A stretch of DNA of 58,192 nucleotides, from positions 1 through 58,192 of the forward strand of contig PUNK01000020.1 of NCBI GenBank assembly GCA_003552585.1, read 5' to 3'. Each line of letters opens with the position of its first letter. Position 1 is the stretch's first letter. The stretch is from Thermoplasmata archaeon (lineage in GTDB: Archaea; Thermoplasmatota; Thermoplasmata; Halarchaeoplasmatales; Halarchaeoplasmataceae). A program made the position numbers and the translations under genes. Positions 8,561 to 17,662 of the stretch are shown one piece after another. The notes below the pieces were generated by a model, which was not told the origin of the DNA, did no database searches, and saw only the letters and a program-made list of their open reading frames with translations.

Positions 8561-8740
8561 ATGACGAAAAATCACACTCGCTTTGAAAAGGCCAGGATAA
8601 TAGGCGCACGTTCACTACAGATATCGATGGGAGCACCTCCACTTATAAAGGTAGATGAGGATATGATAGACCCGGTCGATATTGCAATGAAGGAATACGA
8701 TAAGAGTGTAATCCCCATATCGATAATCAGAGAGGAATAA
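8561..8740 (+). CDS. rpoK: DNA-directed RNA polymerase subunit K (omega/Rpb6)
   Basis: A 59-residue protein reading [20 protein letters not shown] and then [25 protein letters not shown] (split here), the invariant archaeal RpoK/Rpb6/omega core. It helps assemble and stabilise RNA polymerase by clamping the largest subunit. The [12 protein letters not shown] motif is diagnostic. A box A sits at 8521-8529, and it is separated from rpsB by only 2 nt. Many euryarchaea place enolase between these genes; here it is absent. Confidence 0.93.
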   Translation: MTKNHTRFEKARIIGARSLQISMGAPPLIKVDEDMIDPVDIAMKEYDKSVIPISIIREE

Positions 8741-8742
8741 GT

Positions 8743-9363
8743 ATGGAAGGAATAATGGAAGAAGCTGAAGAAGAACCACTGGTATCCGAAGAGACTTATC
8801 TCACGTCTGGAGTTCACATAGGAACCCAGCAAAAGAGCGCATCTATGAAACCGTTCATATATAAAGTGAGGGACGACGGACTCTATGTGCTCGACGTTAG
8901 AAGAACTGACAGCAGGATCAAGACAACTGCCAAGTTTCTTTCAAGATTCCCTCCTGAGAAGATACTTCTTGTCTCTGCAAGACAGTACGGTAAAAGACCC
9001 ATCCAACACTTTTCTGATGTGATCGGAACCATGTGCATAGCCGGTAGGTTTATACCTGGTATCCTTACAAATCCGGATCTTCCTTCTTTCATTGAGCCAG
9101 AGGTCATCTTAGTGGTAGATCCGACTGCTGATAGACAGGCCATGAAAGAAGCGGTCACGATAGGTATCCCTGTTATCGGTCTGGTAGATACAAACAACAC
9201 TTTGGAAAATGTAGATATAGCCATCCCAACGAACAATAAAGGACGTCGTGCTCTAGCACTAGTATTTTGGCTTTTAGCCCGAGAGATGCAGTTGGTCCAG
9301 GGGAAAATAGACAGTAGAGAGGACTTCGAATACGAGATCGAGGACTTCGAACAGCAGTTGTAG
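8743..9363 (+). CDS. rpsB: 30S ribosomal protein S2 (uS2)
   Basis: A 206-residue small-subunit ribosomal protein. The S2 landmarks are present: [43 protein letters not shown], the [19 protein letters not shown] segment, [11 protein letters not shown] and [21 protein letters not shown]. The acidic N- and C-terminal tails are common in archaeal S2. Cotranscribed with rpoK. Confidence 0.95.
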   Translation: MEGIMEEAEEEPLVSEETYLTSGVHIGTQQKSASMKPFIYKVRDDGLYVLDVRRTDSRIKTTAKFLSRFPPEKILLVSARQYGKRPIQHFSDVIGTMCIAGRFIPGILTNPDLPSFIEPEVILVVDPTADRQAMKEAVTIGIPVIGLVDTNNTLENVDIAIPTNNKGRRALALVFWLLAREMQLVQGKIDSREDFEYEIEDFEQQL

Positions 9364-9429
9364 ATCTGTTCACCGATTTACCTCTATAAGATAACTACAG
9401 AGTCTGGGATGTGGATCATAAGAAGCTTA

Positions 9430-11343
9430 TCAATATAACCTAACCGTTTCTAGATTTCGTGGGGTGCGTGTTTCTATACCATATTTCTTGTAGATCGTAC
9501 TGGCGAGATTAGTGCATTTACCTTCTTCTCCATGAGAAACTATAACCCTATCAGGAGATGGTTTCATCCCACTTATATAGTGAAGTAGTTGAATTCGGTC
9601 GCTGTGACCTGAGAAACCTTCGCACGTATGCACTCTGAGTTTTACATCGATGTCGATCGTTTTTCCTTTCTCAGTGAGAGAGATTCTGTCGTAACCTCGC
9701 TGTATCTTATCTCCGATCGTCCCGCTCGCTTGATAACCGACAAAGACGATGGCGGATTCAGGGTCATCACCCCATGCCTTGAAATATTCCAAAACAGGTC
9801 CACCGTTCATCATACCGGCTGTAGCTAAAACAATGGCTGGTTCTTCGCTATCACAGATATCTTTTCTCATCTCCATACTATCCACTTGTTTTAGCATAGG
9901 AGACATGAATGGATTTTCATCGTCATGGAATATCTTTTTCTTCAATTTATTGTTAAGGAATTCCGGGTATGCGGTATGGATAGCGGTCGCCTCCCATATC
10001 ATACCGTCAAGGTATACTGGAACTTCTGGGATCTGTTTTTTCCTGATGGCCTCCTCGATGACAAGAATCACTTCCTGAGACCTACCTACTGCAAAAACGG
10101 GGATCAATACTTTCCCTTCAGCATACTTTATATGCTGCAACATGATATCTTTTAATTGCTCTCCAGCATCTAGCCTACTTGGTTGTAGATCATGGTACCC
10201 TCCATAAGTGGACTCCATTATGACCGTTTCAGCACGTGGGAATTTGTTTACAGCCTGGTTAAAGAGCCATGTTTTATCATATTTCAAATCGCCGGTGATT
10301 ACTACGTTGTAGTCTCCATCGCCTATATGCATGTGTGCCACAGACGAGCCAAGGATATGGCCGGCATTATGAAGAGTTAGCCTGATATCTGGAGTTATGT
10401 CGGTGGTTTCACCGTACTCCAACGTTATAGTATGTTTGACCGCATTCCTGATATCGCTAGATTTGTAAGGAGGATTCCTGGCATCGGCCACAGCTACTTT
10501 AAGATAATCCAATTGTAAAAGAGCAGCTAGATCTCTGGTTGGAGCTGTGGCGTAAACGGGCCCATCGAAATTATATTTGTAAAGTGAAGGTACAAGTCCG
10601 CTGTGGTCGAGATGTGCATGGGTTAGTACGACTGCATCTATCTGATCGAGGGGCAAAACCTCAGGAGCGTTCAAGTATGGATTACCATCTTCGTTAGAAG
10701 ATACGTCTATACCACAGTCGATCAAAACTCTACTGTCTCTGGTATGTAGTAGATGGCAGGATCGACCCACCTCCCGATATCCTCCAAGAGCGGTTACCCT
10801 TGCAAAAGTTTTGCCCGTACGTTTATCCCGGTTTATCCTTCTGCCAACGACCCTTAAAAACTCCTTTCTTTCATCGGTTACTGCTCTCAGATAACTCCGT
10901 ATATCCTTCACGGTTTTTGATGGGATCGGTGGTGTTCTTATAACCTCAGGGGCCCACCCCGTTTCTCTTTTTATCTGGTTCAGAATCACACCTTTTTTCC
11001 CAATAGCTATACCTGGTGCTTTTGCTTCGATGATCACTTCTCCAGATTCTTCCTTGAAGTACATGTTTGTGATCTCAGCGTCATCAGGAACTATCTCTTT
11101 TATCTTTTCCTCAGCCTCGTCAACACCGTCAAGCAGAGAGGGATCCGGTCTTATCGATACCCTTCGCTTTAATTTTTCAGCCAAATTTTTGATCACTTCT
11201 GAATCTGTGGTAAAGTCATCTAAGTCGGTCGTATATATCACCACTGTAGATGCTTCAAAATCGATCTTTGTAATGTTCACAGAAGTTGGTAAAACCTCAT
11301 CAATTGCCCTTTCTGCTTCGTCTAGAACGTCTTGTACACTCAT
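9430..11343 (-). CDS. fttA: FttA/aCPSF1: KH-domain beta-CASP ribonuclease and transcription terminator
   Basis: Archaeal homologue of CPSF73 that cleaves nascent RNA and terminates transcription. Order: N-terminal domain and KH region (residues 1-145, with the KH loop GIAIGKKGVILNQI), then the MBL domain with THAHLDHSG near 240 and NAGHILGSSVAHMHIG, then the beta-CASP insertion with VPVFAVGRSQEVILVIEE and ATAGMMNGGPVLEYF, and the C-terminal HSDRIQLLHYI and HGEEGKCTNLA motifs. Length (637) is exactly typical. Monocistronic and convergent with rpsB. Confidence 0.96.
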   Translation of the reverse strand: MSVQDVLDEAERAIDEVLPTSVNITKIDFEASTVVIYTTDLDDFTTDSEVIKNLAEKLKRRVSIRPDPSLLDGVDEAEEKIKEIVPDDAEITNMYFKEESGEVIIEAKAPGIAIGKKGVILNQIKRETGWAPEVIRTPPIPSKTVKDIRSYLRAVTDERKEFLRVVGRRINRDKRTGKTFARVTALGGYREVGRSCHLLHTRDSRVLIDCGIDVSSNEDGNPYLNAPEVLPLDQIDAVVLTHAHLDHSGLVPSLYKYNFDGPVYATAPTRDLAALLQLDYLKVAVADARNPPYKSSDIRNAVKHTITLEYGETTDITPDIRLTLHNAGHILGSSVAHMHIGDGDYNVVITGDLKYDKTWLFNQAVNKFPRAETVIMESTYGGYHDLQPSRLDAGEQLKDIMLQHIKYAEGKVLIPVFAVGRSQEVILVIEEAIRKKQIPEVPVYLDGMIWEATAIHTAYPEFLNNKLKKKIFHDDENPFMSPMLKQVDSMEMRKDICDSEEPAIVLATAGMMNGGPVLEYFKAWGDDPESAIVFVGYQASGTIGDKIQRGYDRISLTEKGKTIDIDVKLRVHTCEGFSGHSDRIQLLHYISGMKPSPDRVIVSHGEEGKCTNLASTIYKKYGIETRTPRNLETVRLY

Positions 11344-11404
11344 AAAAACTCACTCTTTGCCTTTTTTGATTTACCTTGATCCCTGATCGATGATCAATGA
11401 AATT

Positions 11405-12055
11405 TTAAGGGTATTTTAGTCCCTTTTCTTCTTTGATCTTAGACATTTTTTCTTCGATGTCTTCTTCTGTCAATTCTTTGTATCCTTCTTTAGTTATGGT
11501 AGCAACATTTATACCATCTCCGGAAGCAGAATCTCTGCTGCTGGAAACCATAAGTGAGAGAACTGCAAGATCAACCCCTTCTTCAACGGTCATATCTTTA
11601 TGATAATGGTCCTCGAGCACTCCGTAAACGAAGGGTGAACCTGAACCCTCAGAAACATAGTCGTCTGATATAGCACCGCCTGCAAGGTCAAGCCCATAAA
11701 TATGGCCTCCTTCAGAATCTACCCCTCCTAATAGAAGTCCAACAAAGTAGGGCATCATCCTTCTACCGATCAGCATGTTGGATAACAATGTTGCTGCTGC
11801 TTTTACGGATATTTCTTTGTGCCTTTTTAGCTGATAAAGTTCAACTTCAGAGCTCATATACCTGTTCAACAATTGTCCATCTGCAACAAGACCTGCGATG
11901 GCCATCCCAAGATTATCGCCGATCTGGAACAGCTTCTTTGTATTTTTGTGGGCGATCATATGCCCTTTTGTAGCCCTTTTTTCAGCCGCCATCACGACTC
12001 CTTCTTTACATACTATACCTAAAGTCGTCGTACCTTTTTTTCCTTCTGTATTCAT
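11405..12055 (-). CDS. psmB: 20S proteasome beta subunit
   Basis: Catalytic subunit of the archaeal proteasome. From the ATG at 12055 it encodes a short propeptide, MNTEGKKG, cleaved before Thr9 to expose the active N-terminal threonine of the TTTLG sequence. The MAAEKRATKG motif carries the catalytic lysine, and the GSGSPFVYGVLE and SRDSASGDGINV segments are conserved. The eight-residue propeptide matches the usual archaeal length; the longer frame from TTG at 12112 is unlikely. Convergent genes are absent; the upstream region is shared with the divergent beta-CASP gene. Confidence 0.93.
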   Translation of the reverse strand: MNTEGKKGTTTLGIVCKEGVVMAAEKRATKGHMIAHKNTKKLFQIGDNLGMAIAGLVADGQLLNRYMSSEVELYQLKRHKEISVKAAATLLSNMLIGRRMMPYFVGLLLGGVDSEGGHIYGLDLAGGAISDDYVSEGSGSPFVYGVLEDHYHKDMTVEEGVDLAVLSLMVSSSRDSASGDGINVATITKEGYKELTEEDIEEKMSKIKEEKGLKYP

Positions 12056-12131
12056 GTTTTCACACTCATTCCCGTTGGAATTATTTGATTTATTATTTGT
12101 TAGGAGTGTCAATTGGGAATAAAACCCTAAA

Positions 12132-12236
12132 CCCCCTAAAATCTTATCAATCCATTAAGATAAAGGGGGGTATTTATGTTTTTCCGTTGTTTTATGGCTG
12201 ATCTTACATAAGACTTATGGGCGTAGATAATATATA
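12132..12236. promoter_or_regulatory. Divergent control region between psmB and the beta-CASP gene
   Basis: Contains a large interrupted dyad: CCCCCT at 12132-12137 and ATCTTA at 12141-12146, mirrored by TAAGAT at 12156-12161 and AGGGGG at 12164-12169. A second palindrome, CATAAGACTTATG, is at 12207-12219, immediately before the box A ATAATATATA at 12227-12236 of the plus-strand gene. The arrangement suggests operators acting on one or both promoters. Confidence 0.4.
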
Positions 12237-12284
12237 CCCCCACCTGTGTTGTAGAGCAGAACAGATAGAAAAGGTGATAAATAG

Positions 12285-13508
12285 ATGAAATTAACGTACC
12301 TCGGAGGGGTTTCAAAAGTAGGACCCCTCTCTTTAGTCATGGAATACAAAAGAACCACTCTTATTTTTGATCACGGCATGCTGCCTTCCGATCCTCCCGA
12401 ATACCCCATGAGACCTCCCATCGCTGATCTTGCGCTCCTCACCCATTCACATCTTGATCACTGTGGGATGATTCCCACACTAGTCAGGTCTTATGATGTA
12501 AACGTGATAGCTACTCATCCTACCGTAGAGGTAACTGAGTTGCTTCTTTATGACAGCCTCAAGATATCCAATATAGAAGGTTATCCACAATATTATAATA
12601 AAGAGGATGTCAAAAGAACGAAAACAGCCTTTGATATAGTCGGATTCAATTCCAAAAGAGATGTAGCAGGCATGGAGCTCGAGATGCATTCGGCAGGACA
12701 TATCCCCGGTTCTACAATGTTTGAAATGAGGGGAGAGGAAACAACGTTGTTTACTGGTGATCTTAATACAACGAACACCCGGTTACTTTGGGGAGCACAC
12801 CCTGTAAAATGTGATAATTTGATACTCGAGGCCACCTATGCTGGAGAAGAACATAAAAGTAGAGAGGAGTCTGAAAAGGAGTTTCTCGACGATATCGATG
12901 ACACCTTGAATCAAGGAGGGCAAGCCATAGTACCTGTTTTTGCCGTGGGACGAACCCAGGAGGTTTTGATGCTCCTCGATGAAGGTGATTACGACGTATG
13001 GTACGATGGGATGGGAAGGACCGTCAATCAGATATATCTTAATCATCCTGGTTTTCTTCGCTCACCGAAAGCTCTGAAAAGGAGTGTAGATAGGGCTAAT
13101 GCAGTCAGGTCGAATAAAACCAGAAAAAGGGCAAAAGAAGCAGAGGTCGTTGTTACGACCAGCGGCATGCTTGAGGGTGGCCCCGTCTTGGAATATTTGA
13201 TGAATGTAAGAAAAGATCCAAAAAGTGCGGTATTTATGACCGGTTATCAAGTCGAGGGTACCAATGGAAACCGTCTTCTGGAAACGGGAATGATACAAGA
13301 TAGAGGGGCTACAATTCCAGTAGAATGCACTGTTAAGAAGTACGATTTTTCAGCCCACGCCGGACACTCGGAACTTATTGAGTTTGCTAAAGGGTGTGAT
13401 CCGGAAAAAATAGTTTTGATGCATGGTGATGAGCGAGAAGCCCTGGCTGAAGATCTCTCTGAATTCGATCTATATGTACCTGTTGAAGGAGAAACCATAG
13501 AAATTTAG
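12285..13508 (+). CDS. aCPSF2-type beta-CASP ribonuclease (no KH domain)
   Basis: A 407-residue MBL/beta-CASP nuclease without the N-terminal KH part of FttA. Motifs: THSHLDHCGM (residues 53-62), SAGHIPGSTMFEM, LFTGDLNTTNTRLL, EATYAGEEH, then the beta-CASP part VPVFAVGRTQEVLMLL and TTSGMLEGGPVLEYL, and finally SAHAGHSELIEFA and MHGDEREA. Archaeal aCPSF2 enzymes have 5'-exonuclease and endonuclease activity on RNA. AAGGTGAT precedes the ATG. It probably heads an operon with nadC (11-nt gap) and the prepilin peptidase. Confidence 0.92.
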   Translation: MKLTYLGGVSKVGPLSLVMEYKRTTLIFDHGMLPSDPPEYPMRPPIADLALLTHSHLDHCGMIPTLVRSYDVNVIATHPTVEVTELLLYDSLKISNIEGYPQYYNKEDVKRTKTAFDIVGFNSKRDVAGMELEMHSAGHIPGSTMFEMRGEETTLFTGDLNTTNTRLLWGAHPVKCDNLILEATYAGEEHKSREESEKEFLDDIDDTLNQGGQAIVPVFAVGRTQEVLMLLDEGDYDVWYDGMGRTVNQIYLNHPGFLRSPKALKRSVDRANAVRSNKTRKRAKEAEVVVTTSGMLEGGPVLEYLMNVRKDPKSAVFMTGYQVEGTNGNRLLETGMIQDRGATIPVECTVKKYDFSAHAGHSELIEFAKGCDPEKIVLMHGDEREALAEDLSEFDLYVPVEGETIEI

Positions 13509-13519
13509 GAGAGCTTACC

Positions 13520-14353
13520 ATGGAAGAATGGATTGTTAAAGAACATCTCAAACCGCTACTCCATGAAGACATAGGTTATGAGGACTTGACTACGAATATC
13601 TTATCTGACAAAGGTAGATGTTTAAATGGGGAGGTTATAGCGAAGGAAGAATTTATACTCAGCGGTGTAAACGAGGCAAAGGTATTGTTTAATATGGTAG
13701 ATGTATCTGTTATCACCTCTTTAGAGGGAGGTGATCCTGTTAAACCGGGAGAAACCATAATGAATATTGAAGGCAAAGCATCTTCTATCTTGATGGTTGA
13801 ACGGCTCGCTCTTAATATTATTATGAGGATGTCTGGAATAGCCACCAAAGTTCATAAAATGAAAGAAAAAGCAGGCGATACTATAATTGCAGGAACAAGA
13901 AAAACTACTCCTGGCTTCCGTTATTTCGAAAAAAGAGCGATAAAAGAAGGTGGCGGGGACCCCCATCGGTTCAGACTCGATGATATGGTTTTAATCAAAG
14001 ATAATCATATTACAATGGTGGGTACTCTTGAGGAAGCAATAAGGTTAGCTAAGGACCGTTCTTCATTCTCAAAAAAGATAGATGTAGAGGTTAAAAACGT
14101 GGATGAGGCTGTCAGGGCAGCAGAGGCAGGGGCAGACATAGTGATGTTAGATAATATGTCCCTAGAAGATTGTGCTGAAGCTTATTCTTCCATAAAAGAA
14201 GTAAATGATGCTGTATTAGTAGAGATATCAGGAGGATTAGATGAGAGCAATATAGAGTCATATTCAAAATATTGTGATATTATATCGTCGGGCGCACTCA
14301 CACATTCAGTGAAATCTGCAGATGTTTCCCTAAAGATTTCAAATCCGGATTGA
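13520..14353 (+). CDS. nadC: Nicotinate-nucleotide pyrophosphorylase (quinolinate phosphoribosyltransferase)
   Basis: Makes nicotinate mononucleotide from quinolinate and PRPP in de novo NAD synthesis. Family motifs: HEDIGYEDLTTN at residues 15-26, ERLALNIIMRMSGIAT, AGTRKTTPGFRYFEKRA, GGGDPHRFRLDDMVLIKDNH, VEVKNVDEAVRAAEAGADIVMLDN (split here), and GALTHSVKSADVSLK. Length (277) is normal. nadA and nadB are not in the window. Four nt separate it from the next gene. Confidence 0.94.
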   Translation: MEEWIVKEHLKPLLHEDIGYEDLTTNILSDKGRCLNGEVIAKEEFILSGVNEAKVLFNMVDVSVITSLEGGDPVKPGETIMNIEGKASSILMVERLALNIIMRMSGIATKVHKMKEKAGDTIIAGTRKTTPGFRYFEKRAIKEGGGDPHRFRLDDMVLIKDNHITMVGTLEEAIRLAKDRSSFSKKIDVEVKNVDEAVRAAEAGADIVMLDNMSLEDCAEAYSSIKEVNDAVLVEISGGLDESNIESYSKYCDIISSGALTHSVKSADVSLKISNPD

Positions 14354-14357
14354 TATC

Positions 14358-15245
14358 ATGTGGGAGTTATCTTTAGCCAGGTTTGTAATCGGTCTTTTTT
14401 TTCTAATCATTGCTTCCGTGATGGACTTAAAAACTAGGATCGTCACTGACAAGGTATGGATAATTCTGGCAGCAGTCGGTCTGTTTGTACTTTTATTTGA
14501 GCTATATATGTTAGAAGTTGGATGGCAGTATTATCTGATCCTTATTCCCATATTATTTCTTCTAGTCGAAGCCTTTGTAGAACGTCCACCATTGTATGAT
14601 GAGGGAAAGAGGAATATCTTAGTTTTTGTTTGGTTCCTTATTCCTATATTCATCTTGTTATTCATGTTTTATACTATAGAGATAGATCTGCTTTTTTGGT
14701 CTTTGATAAGTATACTCGTTATGATGTGTTTAGCCTTCATTTTTTATTATTTTGCTATACTTTACGGTGGAGCTGATGCAAAAGCGGTGTTGACCCTTGC
14801 GATCCTCATACCTCGTTACCCGTATCTGCCTGGTATAACGAATTATGGTGTTTCGGCGGGGATGATTTCTCTCATGGAGATATTATTCCCTTTCACCTTA
14901 GTGATATTATTGAATGCATCGTTGATACTTCTAGTTCTTCCGATCATATATACGATTATGAACTTGTCTAAAGGAGATATATCTTTTCCAGCGATGATAT
15001 TTGGTTATAAAAAGTCACTCGACGAGATATCTGATTATTTCGTATGGCCGATGGAATATTTGGAACAGGGGGAGATCAAGATCAGGCTCATGCCAAGGGG
15101 TATAGAAGAAGATCAGTTGGGAAAATTATCGAATATTGGTAGAAAACGTATATGGGTTACTCCAAAGATACCATTTTTAGTTCCCTTGTGCATAGGATTC
15201 GTGTTGTCCTTTGTAATAGGTAATCCATTGATGCACCTGTTTTAG
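14358..15245 (+). CDS. A24-family prepilin/prearchaellin peptidase
   Basis: A polytopic membrane aspartyl protease that cleaves class III signal peptides of pilins or archaellins. The two catalytic aspartates are visible: Asp23 in ASVMDLKTRIV and Asp140 in the GxGD-type motif YGGADAKAVLTL. About seven hydrophobic segments span residues 8-290. At 295 residues it resembles longer archaeal prepilin peptidases (EppA/PibD-like) rather than the shortest forms. No pilin or archaellin gene is nearby, so the substrate is unknown. It follows nadC by 4 nt. Confidence 0.87.
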   Translation: MWELSLARFVIGLFFLIIASVMDLKTRIVTDKVWIILAAVGLFVLLFELYMLEVGWQYYLILIPILFLLVEAFVERPPLYDEGKRNILVFVWFLIPIFILLFMFYTIEIDLLFWSLISILVMMCLAFIFYYFAILYGGADAKAVLTLAILIPRYPYLPGITNYGVSAGMISLMEILFPFTLVILLNASLILLVLPIIYTIMNLSKGDISFPAMIFGYKKSLDEISDYFVWPMEYLEQGEIKIRLMPRGIEEDQLGKLSNIGRKRIWVTPKIPFLVPLCIGFVLSFVIGNPLMHLF

Positions 15246-15294
15246 AAAAGTTTATCCTATGAGAAAAAGACATGTAATAAAAATTTGCGAAAGG

Positions 15295-15302
15295 TTTAAA
15301 TA
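15295..15302 (+). promoter_or_regulatory. Box A of gar1-tfb
   Basis: TTTAAATA is a TATA-like element 60 nt before the gar1 start. With start around 15325 it leaves a leader containing the GGAGG site at 15348-15352. Confidence 0.4.
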
Positions 15303-15361
15303 GTAAACCACATTTATGTATAAAAAACGAAATACCATATCCCTAATGGAGGATGTAAGGA

Positions 15362-15595
15362 TTGTTGATAGAAGGAAAGGTAGAAACCCTTTCACGTAGA
15401 GGACGGATAATTGCTAGATTTCCTCGACCTGTAGAGATAGGGGATAACGTTTGCGATGCTAGAAATAAGGAAATGGGAAAGGTATCATGGGTATTTGGCC
15501 CAGTCGGATCCCCATTCGTAGAAATAGAACCGTCTGAAGAAATAAAAAGAAGATTGGTATCTATTAGGGATAGAAAATTATTCGTAAAAAGGTGA
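15362..15595 (+). CDS. gar1: H/ACA RNP protein Gar1-like
   Basis: A 77-residue six-stranded beta-barrel of the archaeal Gar1 family, a component of box H/ACA guide RNPs that pseudouridylate rRNA. Features: the N-terminal strand GKVETLSRRGRIIARF, DARNKEMGKVSWVFGPVGSP (family core) and a short basic tail. Translation apparently starts with TTG at 15362, positioned 9 nt after GGAGG; no ATG or GTG fits. The gene lies 6 nt before tfb, an arrangement seen in many archaea. Confidence 0.88.
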   Translation: MLIEGKVETLSRRGRIIARFPRPVEIGDNVCDARNKEMGKVSWVFGPVGSPFVEIEPSEEIKRRLVSIRDRKLFVKR

Positions 15596-15601
15596 ACTCA
15601 T

Positions 15602-16558
15602 ATGGATGAAGATATAGACATGCCTGGTCGTTCCCGTGAAGATAGGCTTGAAAAAATAACAGAGTGTCCCGAGTGTGGCAGCAGACATCTAGCTCAAGAT
15701 TATGATCGGGGAGAATTGATCTGTGAAGAGTGCGGACTTGTTGTCGATGATCAATATGTCGATGAGGGGCCTGAATGGAGGGCGTTCGATATGCAGCAGG
15801 AACAGAGCAGGGCAAGGACAGGCGCACCCATAACCCAGATGGTGCATGATAAAGGTCTCTCTACAAGTATAGACAGGTCAAACCGAGATTCTTACGGTAA
15901 ATCCATACCAAGCAAAAAAAAGGCCCAGATATATCGTCTTAGAAAATGGCAGAGGAGGATACGTGTATCTGATGCCACAGAACGAAATCTAGCCTATGCT
16001 CTAACTGAACTAGACCGGATGGCTTCAACTATGGGTCTACCCAAGAATATACGTGAGAGAGCAGCGGTCATATACAGAAAGGCAGTGAAGAAGAATTTGA
16101 TCAGGGGACGCAGCATAATAAGTGTCATAGCGGCATCACTATATGCAGCATGTAGAAAGGCAAGTGTACCTAGGACACTTGATGAGATAGCTGAGGCAAG
16201 TACTTCCGATAGGAAGGAAATCGGAAGAACCTACAGATTTTTGAGCAGAGAACTGGTTTTAAAATTGAAACCGACTCGACCCGAGGAATATCTAAGTCGT
16301 TTCTGCAGTGAGTTAGGATTGAGTGGAAAGGTTCAGAGAGAAGCTGAAAAAATAATCAAACAAGCTGAAGAAAAAGAACTTATCTCCGGAAAGGGTCCTA
16401 CTGGTCTAGCTGCAGCTTCGATATATATCGCTTCCATCAAGGAGAACCAGAGGAGAACTCAACGAGAGGTAGCTGATGTTGCTGCCGTTACAGAGGTAAC
16501 TGTAAGGAATCGTTATAAAGAATTGGTTGAAAAACTCGGCATAGAAATAGAAGTGTGA
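15602..16558 (+). CDS. tfb: Transcription initiation factor IIB (TFB)
   Basis: Recruits RNA polymerase to TBP-bound promoters. The N-terminal zinc ribbon CPECGSRHL...CEECGLVV (about residues 21-43) is followed by the B-reader segment DEGPEWRAF and two cyclin folds, the second with [10 protein letters not shown] and [12 protein letters not shown] as the DNA-contacting helix-turn-helix. Length (318) is normal. Cotranscribed with gar1. Confidence 0.96.
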   Translation: MDEDIDMPGRSREDRLEKITECPECGSRHLAQDYDRGELICEECGLVVDDQYVDEGPEWRAFDMQQEQSRARTGAPITQMVHDKGLSTSIDRSNRDSYGKSIPSKKKAQIYRLRKWQRRIRVSDATERNLAYALTELDRMASTMGLPKNIRERAAVIYRKAVKKNLIRGRSIISVIAASLYAACRKASVPRTLDEIAEASTSDRKEIGRTYRFLSRELVLKLKPTRPEEYLSRFCSELGLSGKVQREAEKIIKQAEEKELISGKGPTGLAAASIYIASIKENQRRTQREVADVAAVTEVTVRNRYKELVEKLGIEIEV

Positions 16559-16620
16559 TAAGAGAAGCGACTTCGTTATGCTTAAATACACCTCTTCTTA
16601 ATCTCTGAAAGTGTGATATA

Positions 16621-17601
16621 GTGGAGAAGAGAACTTACGTAGAAGATTTAAAAGAGGGACGAGAATTAAATGAAGTATTCGTTTTAAAGAGAAAACATCA
16701 GCTCAAAGATTACAACAGAGGCTGGTTTTTCATGTTGACGGTTGGAGATAGAACCGGAGAATTACCCGTATATTTCTGGGGAGGGCATGATAAAGAACAA
16801 GTTGATTCTATTTTTGATTCATTGAAAGTTGGAGATATCCTGAGGATAACTGGAAAAGTTTCTCGCTACAAGGGTGATTTGAGAATTTCGGTGAACCCAG
16901 AACAGTATGAAGGAATAAAAAAAGCCTCTAAAGATGATTTCGATCCTTCAGATTTCATCCCCACATCAAAAAGGGATACCGATGAGATGTTTAAAAACCT
17001 GATCGAATATGTGGAAACGATAGATGACTCGAATCTATCTGAACTAGTGATGTCATTCTTAGATGATGAAGAGTTCGTGGATGCATTTAAAAGAAGTCCG
17101 TACAGTAAAGGTTACAGTTACAGCTATTTGGGTGGTCTTTTAGAGCATACTCTTGACGATGTTGAAATGGCCGATGCAGTTTCAAGAACGTACCCAGAAC
17201 TGGATAGAAACTTATTGCTTGCAGCAGCAGTAGTACACGATTTTGGAAAGGTTCACGAGTACGTTTATGAGGCTGCGATCGATCATACTACTGATGCAAT
17301 GATGATCGGACATACAGTGTTGTGTGAAAGGATCATCAGGGACAGGATAGAGGAGATACCTGGATTTCCTGAAGAAACCGCTAGGAAACTTTATCACATA
17401 ATATTATCACACCATGGTGATTACGAATGGGGGAGTGCCCGGAGTCCACGGTTAGAAGAAGCCGTAGCTCTTCATCATATAGACTTGTTAAACGTCAGGA
17501 TGCGGGGCTTTTTACAGGCCAAAGAAGAGCTGGGTGAAGATGATGAGGAGATGGTTTACGTTACTCGAAAGGGGATAGAGCGACCGATCTTTACAAGATG
17601 A
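16621..17601 (+). CDS. OB-fold/HD-domain 3'-5' exoribonuclease (YhaM-like)
   Basis: An N-terminal OB-fold (residues 1-95, with RGWFFMLTVGDRTGELPVYFW) is followed by an HD phosphohydrolase domain: GGLLEHTLDDVEMA, the VVHDFGKVHEY motif near 205, GHTVLCERI, ILSHHGDYEWGSARSPRLEE and ALHHIDLL. This order is that of bacterial YhaM, a 3'-5' exonuclease on RNA and single-stranded DNA. Archaeal members are less studied, so activity is inferred. GTG start, no strong ribosome site. Confidence 0.87.
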   Translation: MEKRTYVEDLKEGRELNEVFVLKRKHQLKDYNRGWFFMLTVGDRTGELPVYFWGGHDKEQVDSIFDSLKVGDILRITGKVSRYKGDLRISVNPEQYEGIKKASKDDFDPSDFIPTSKRDTDEMFKNLIEYVETIDDSNLSELVMSFLDDEEFVDAFKRSPYSKGYSYSYLGGLLEHTLDDVEMADAVSRTYPELDRNLLLAAAVVHDFGKVHEYVYEAAIDHTTDAMMIGHTVLCERIIRDRIEEIPGFPEETARKLYHIILSHHGDYEWGSARSPRLEEAVALHHIDLLNVRMRGFLQAKEELGEDDEEMVYVTRKGIERPIFTR

Positions 17602-17662
17602 GAACAAAAAACTTATAATCTTGTCATTGAATAGTTATCAAACTGAGTTGAGGAGAAGAAAG

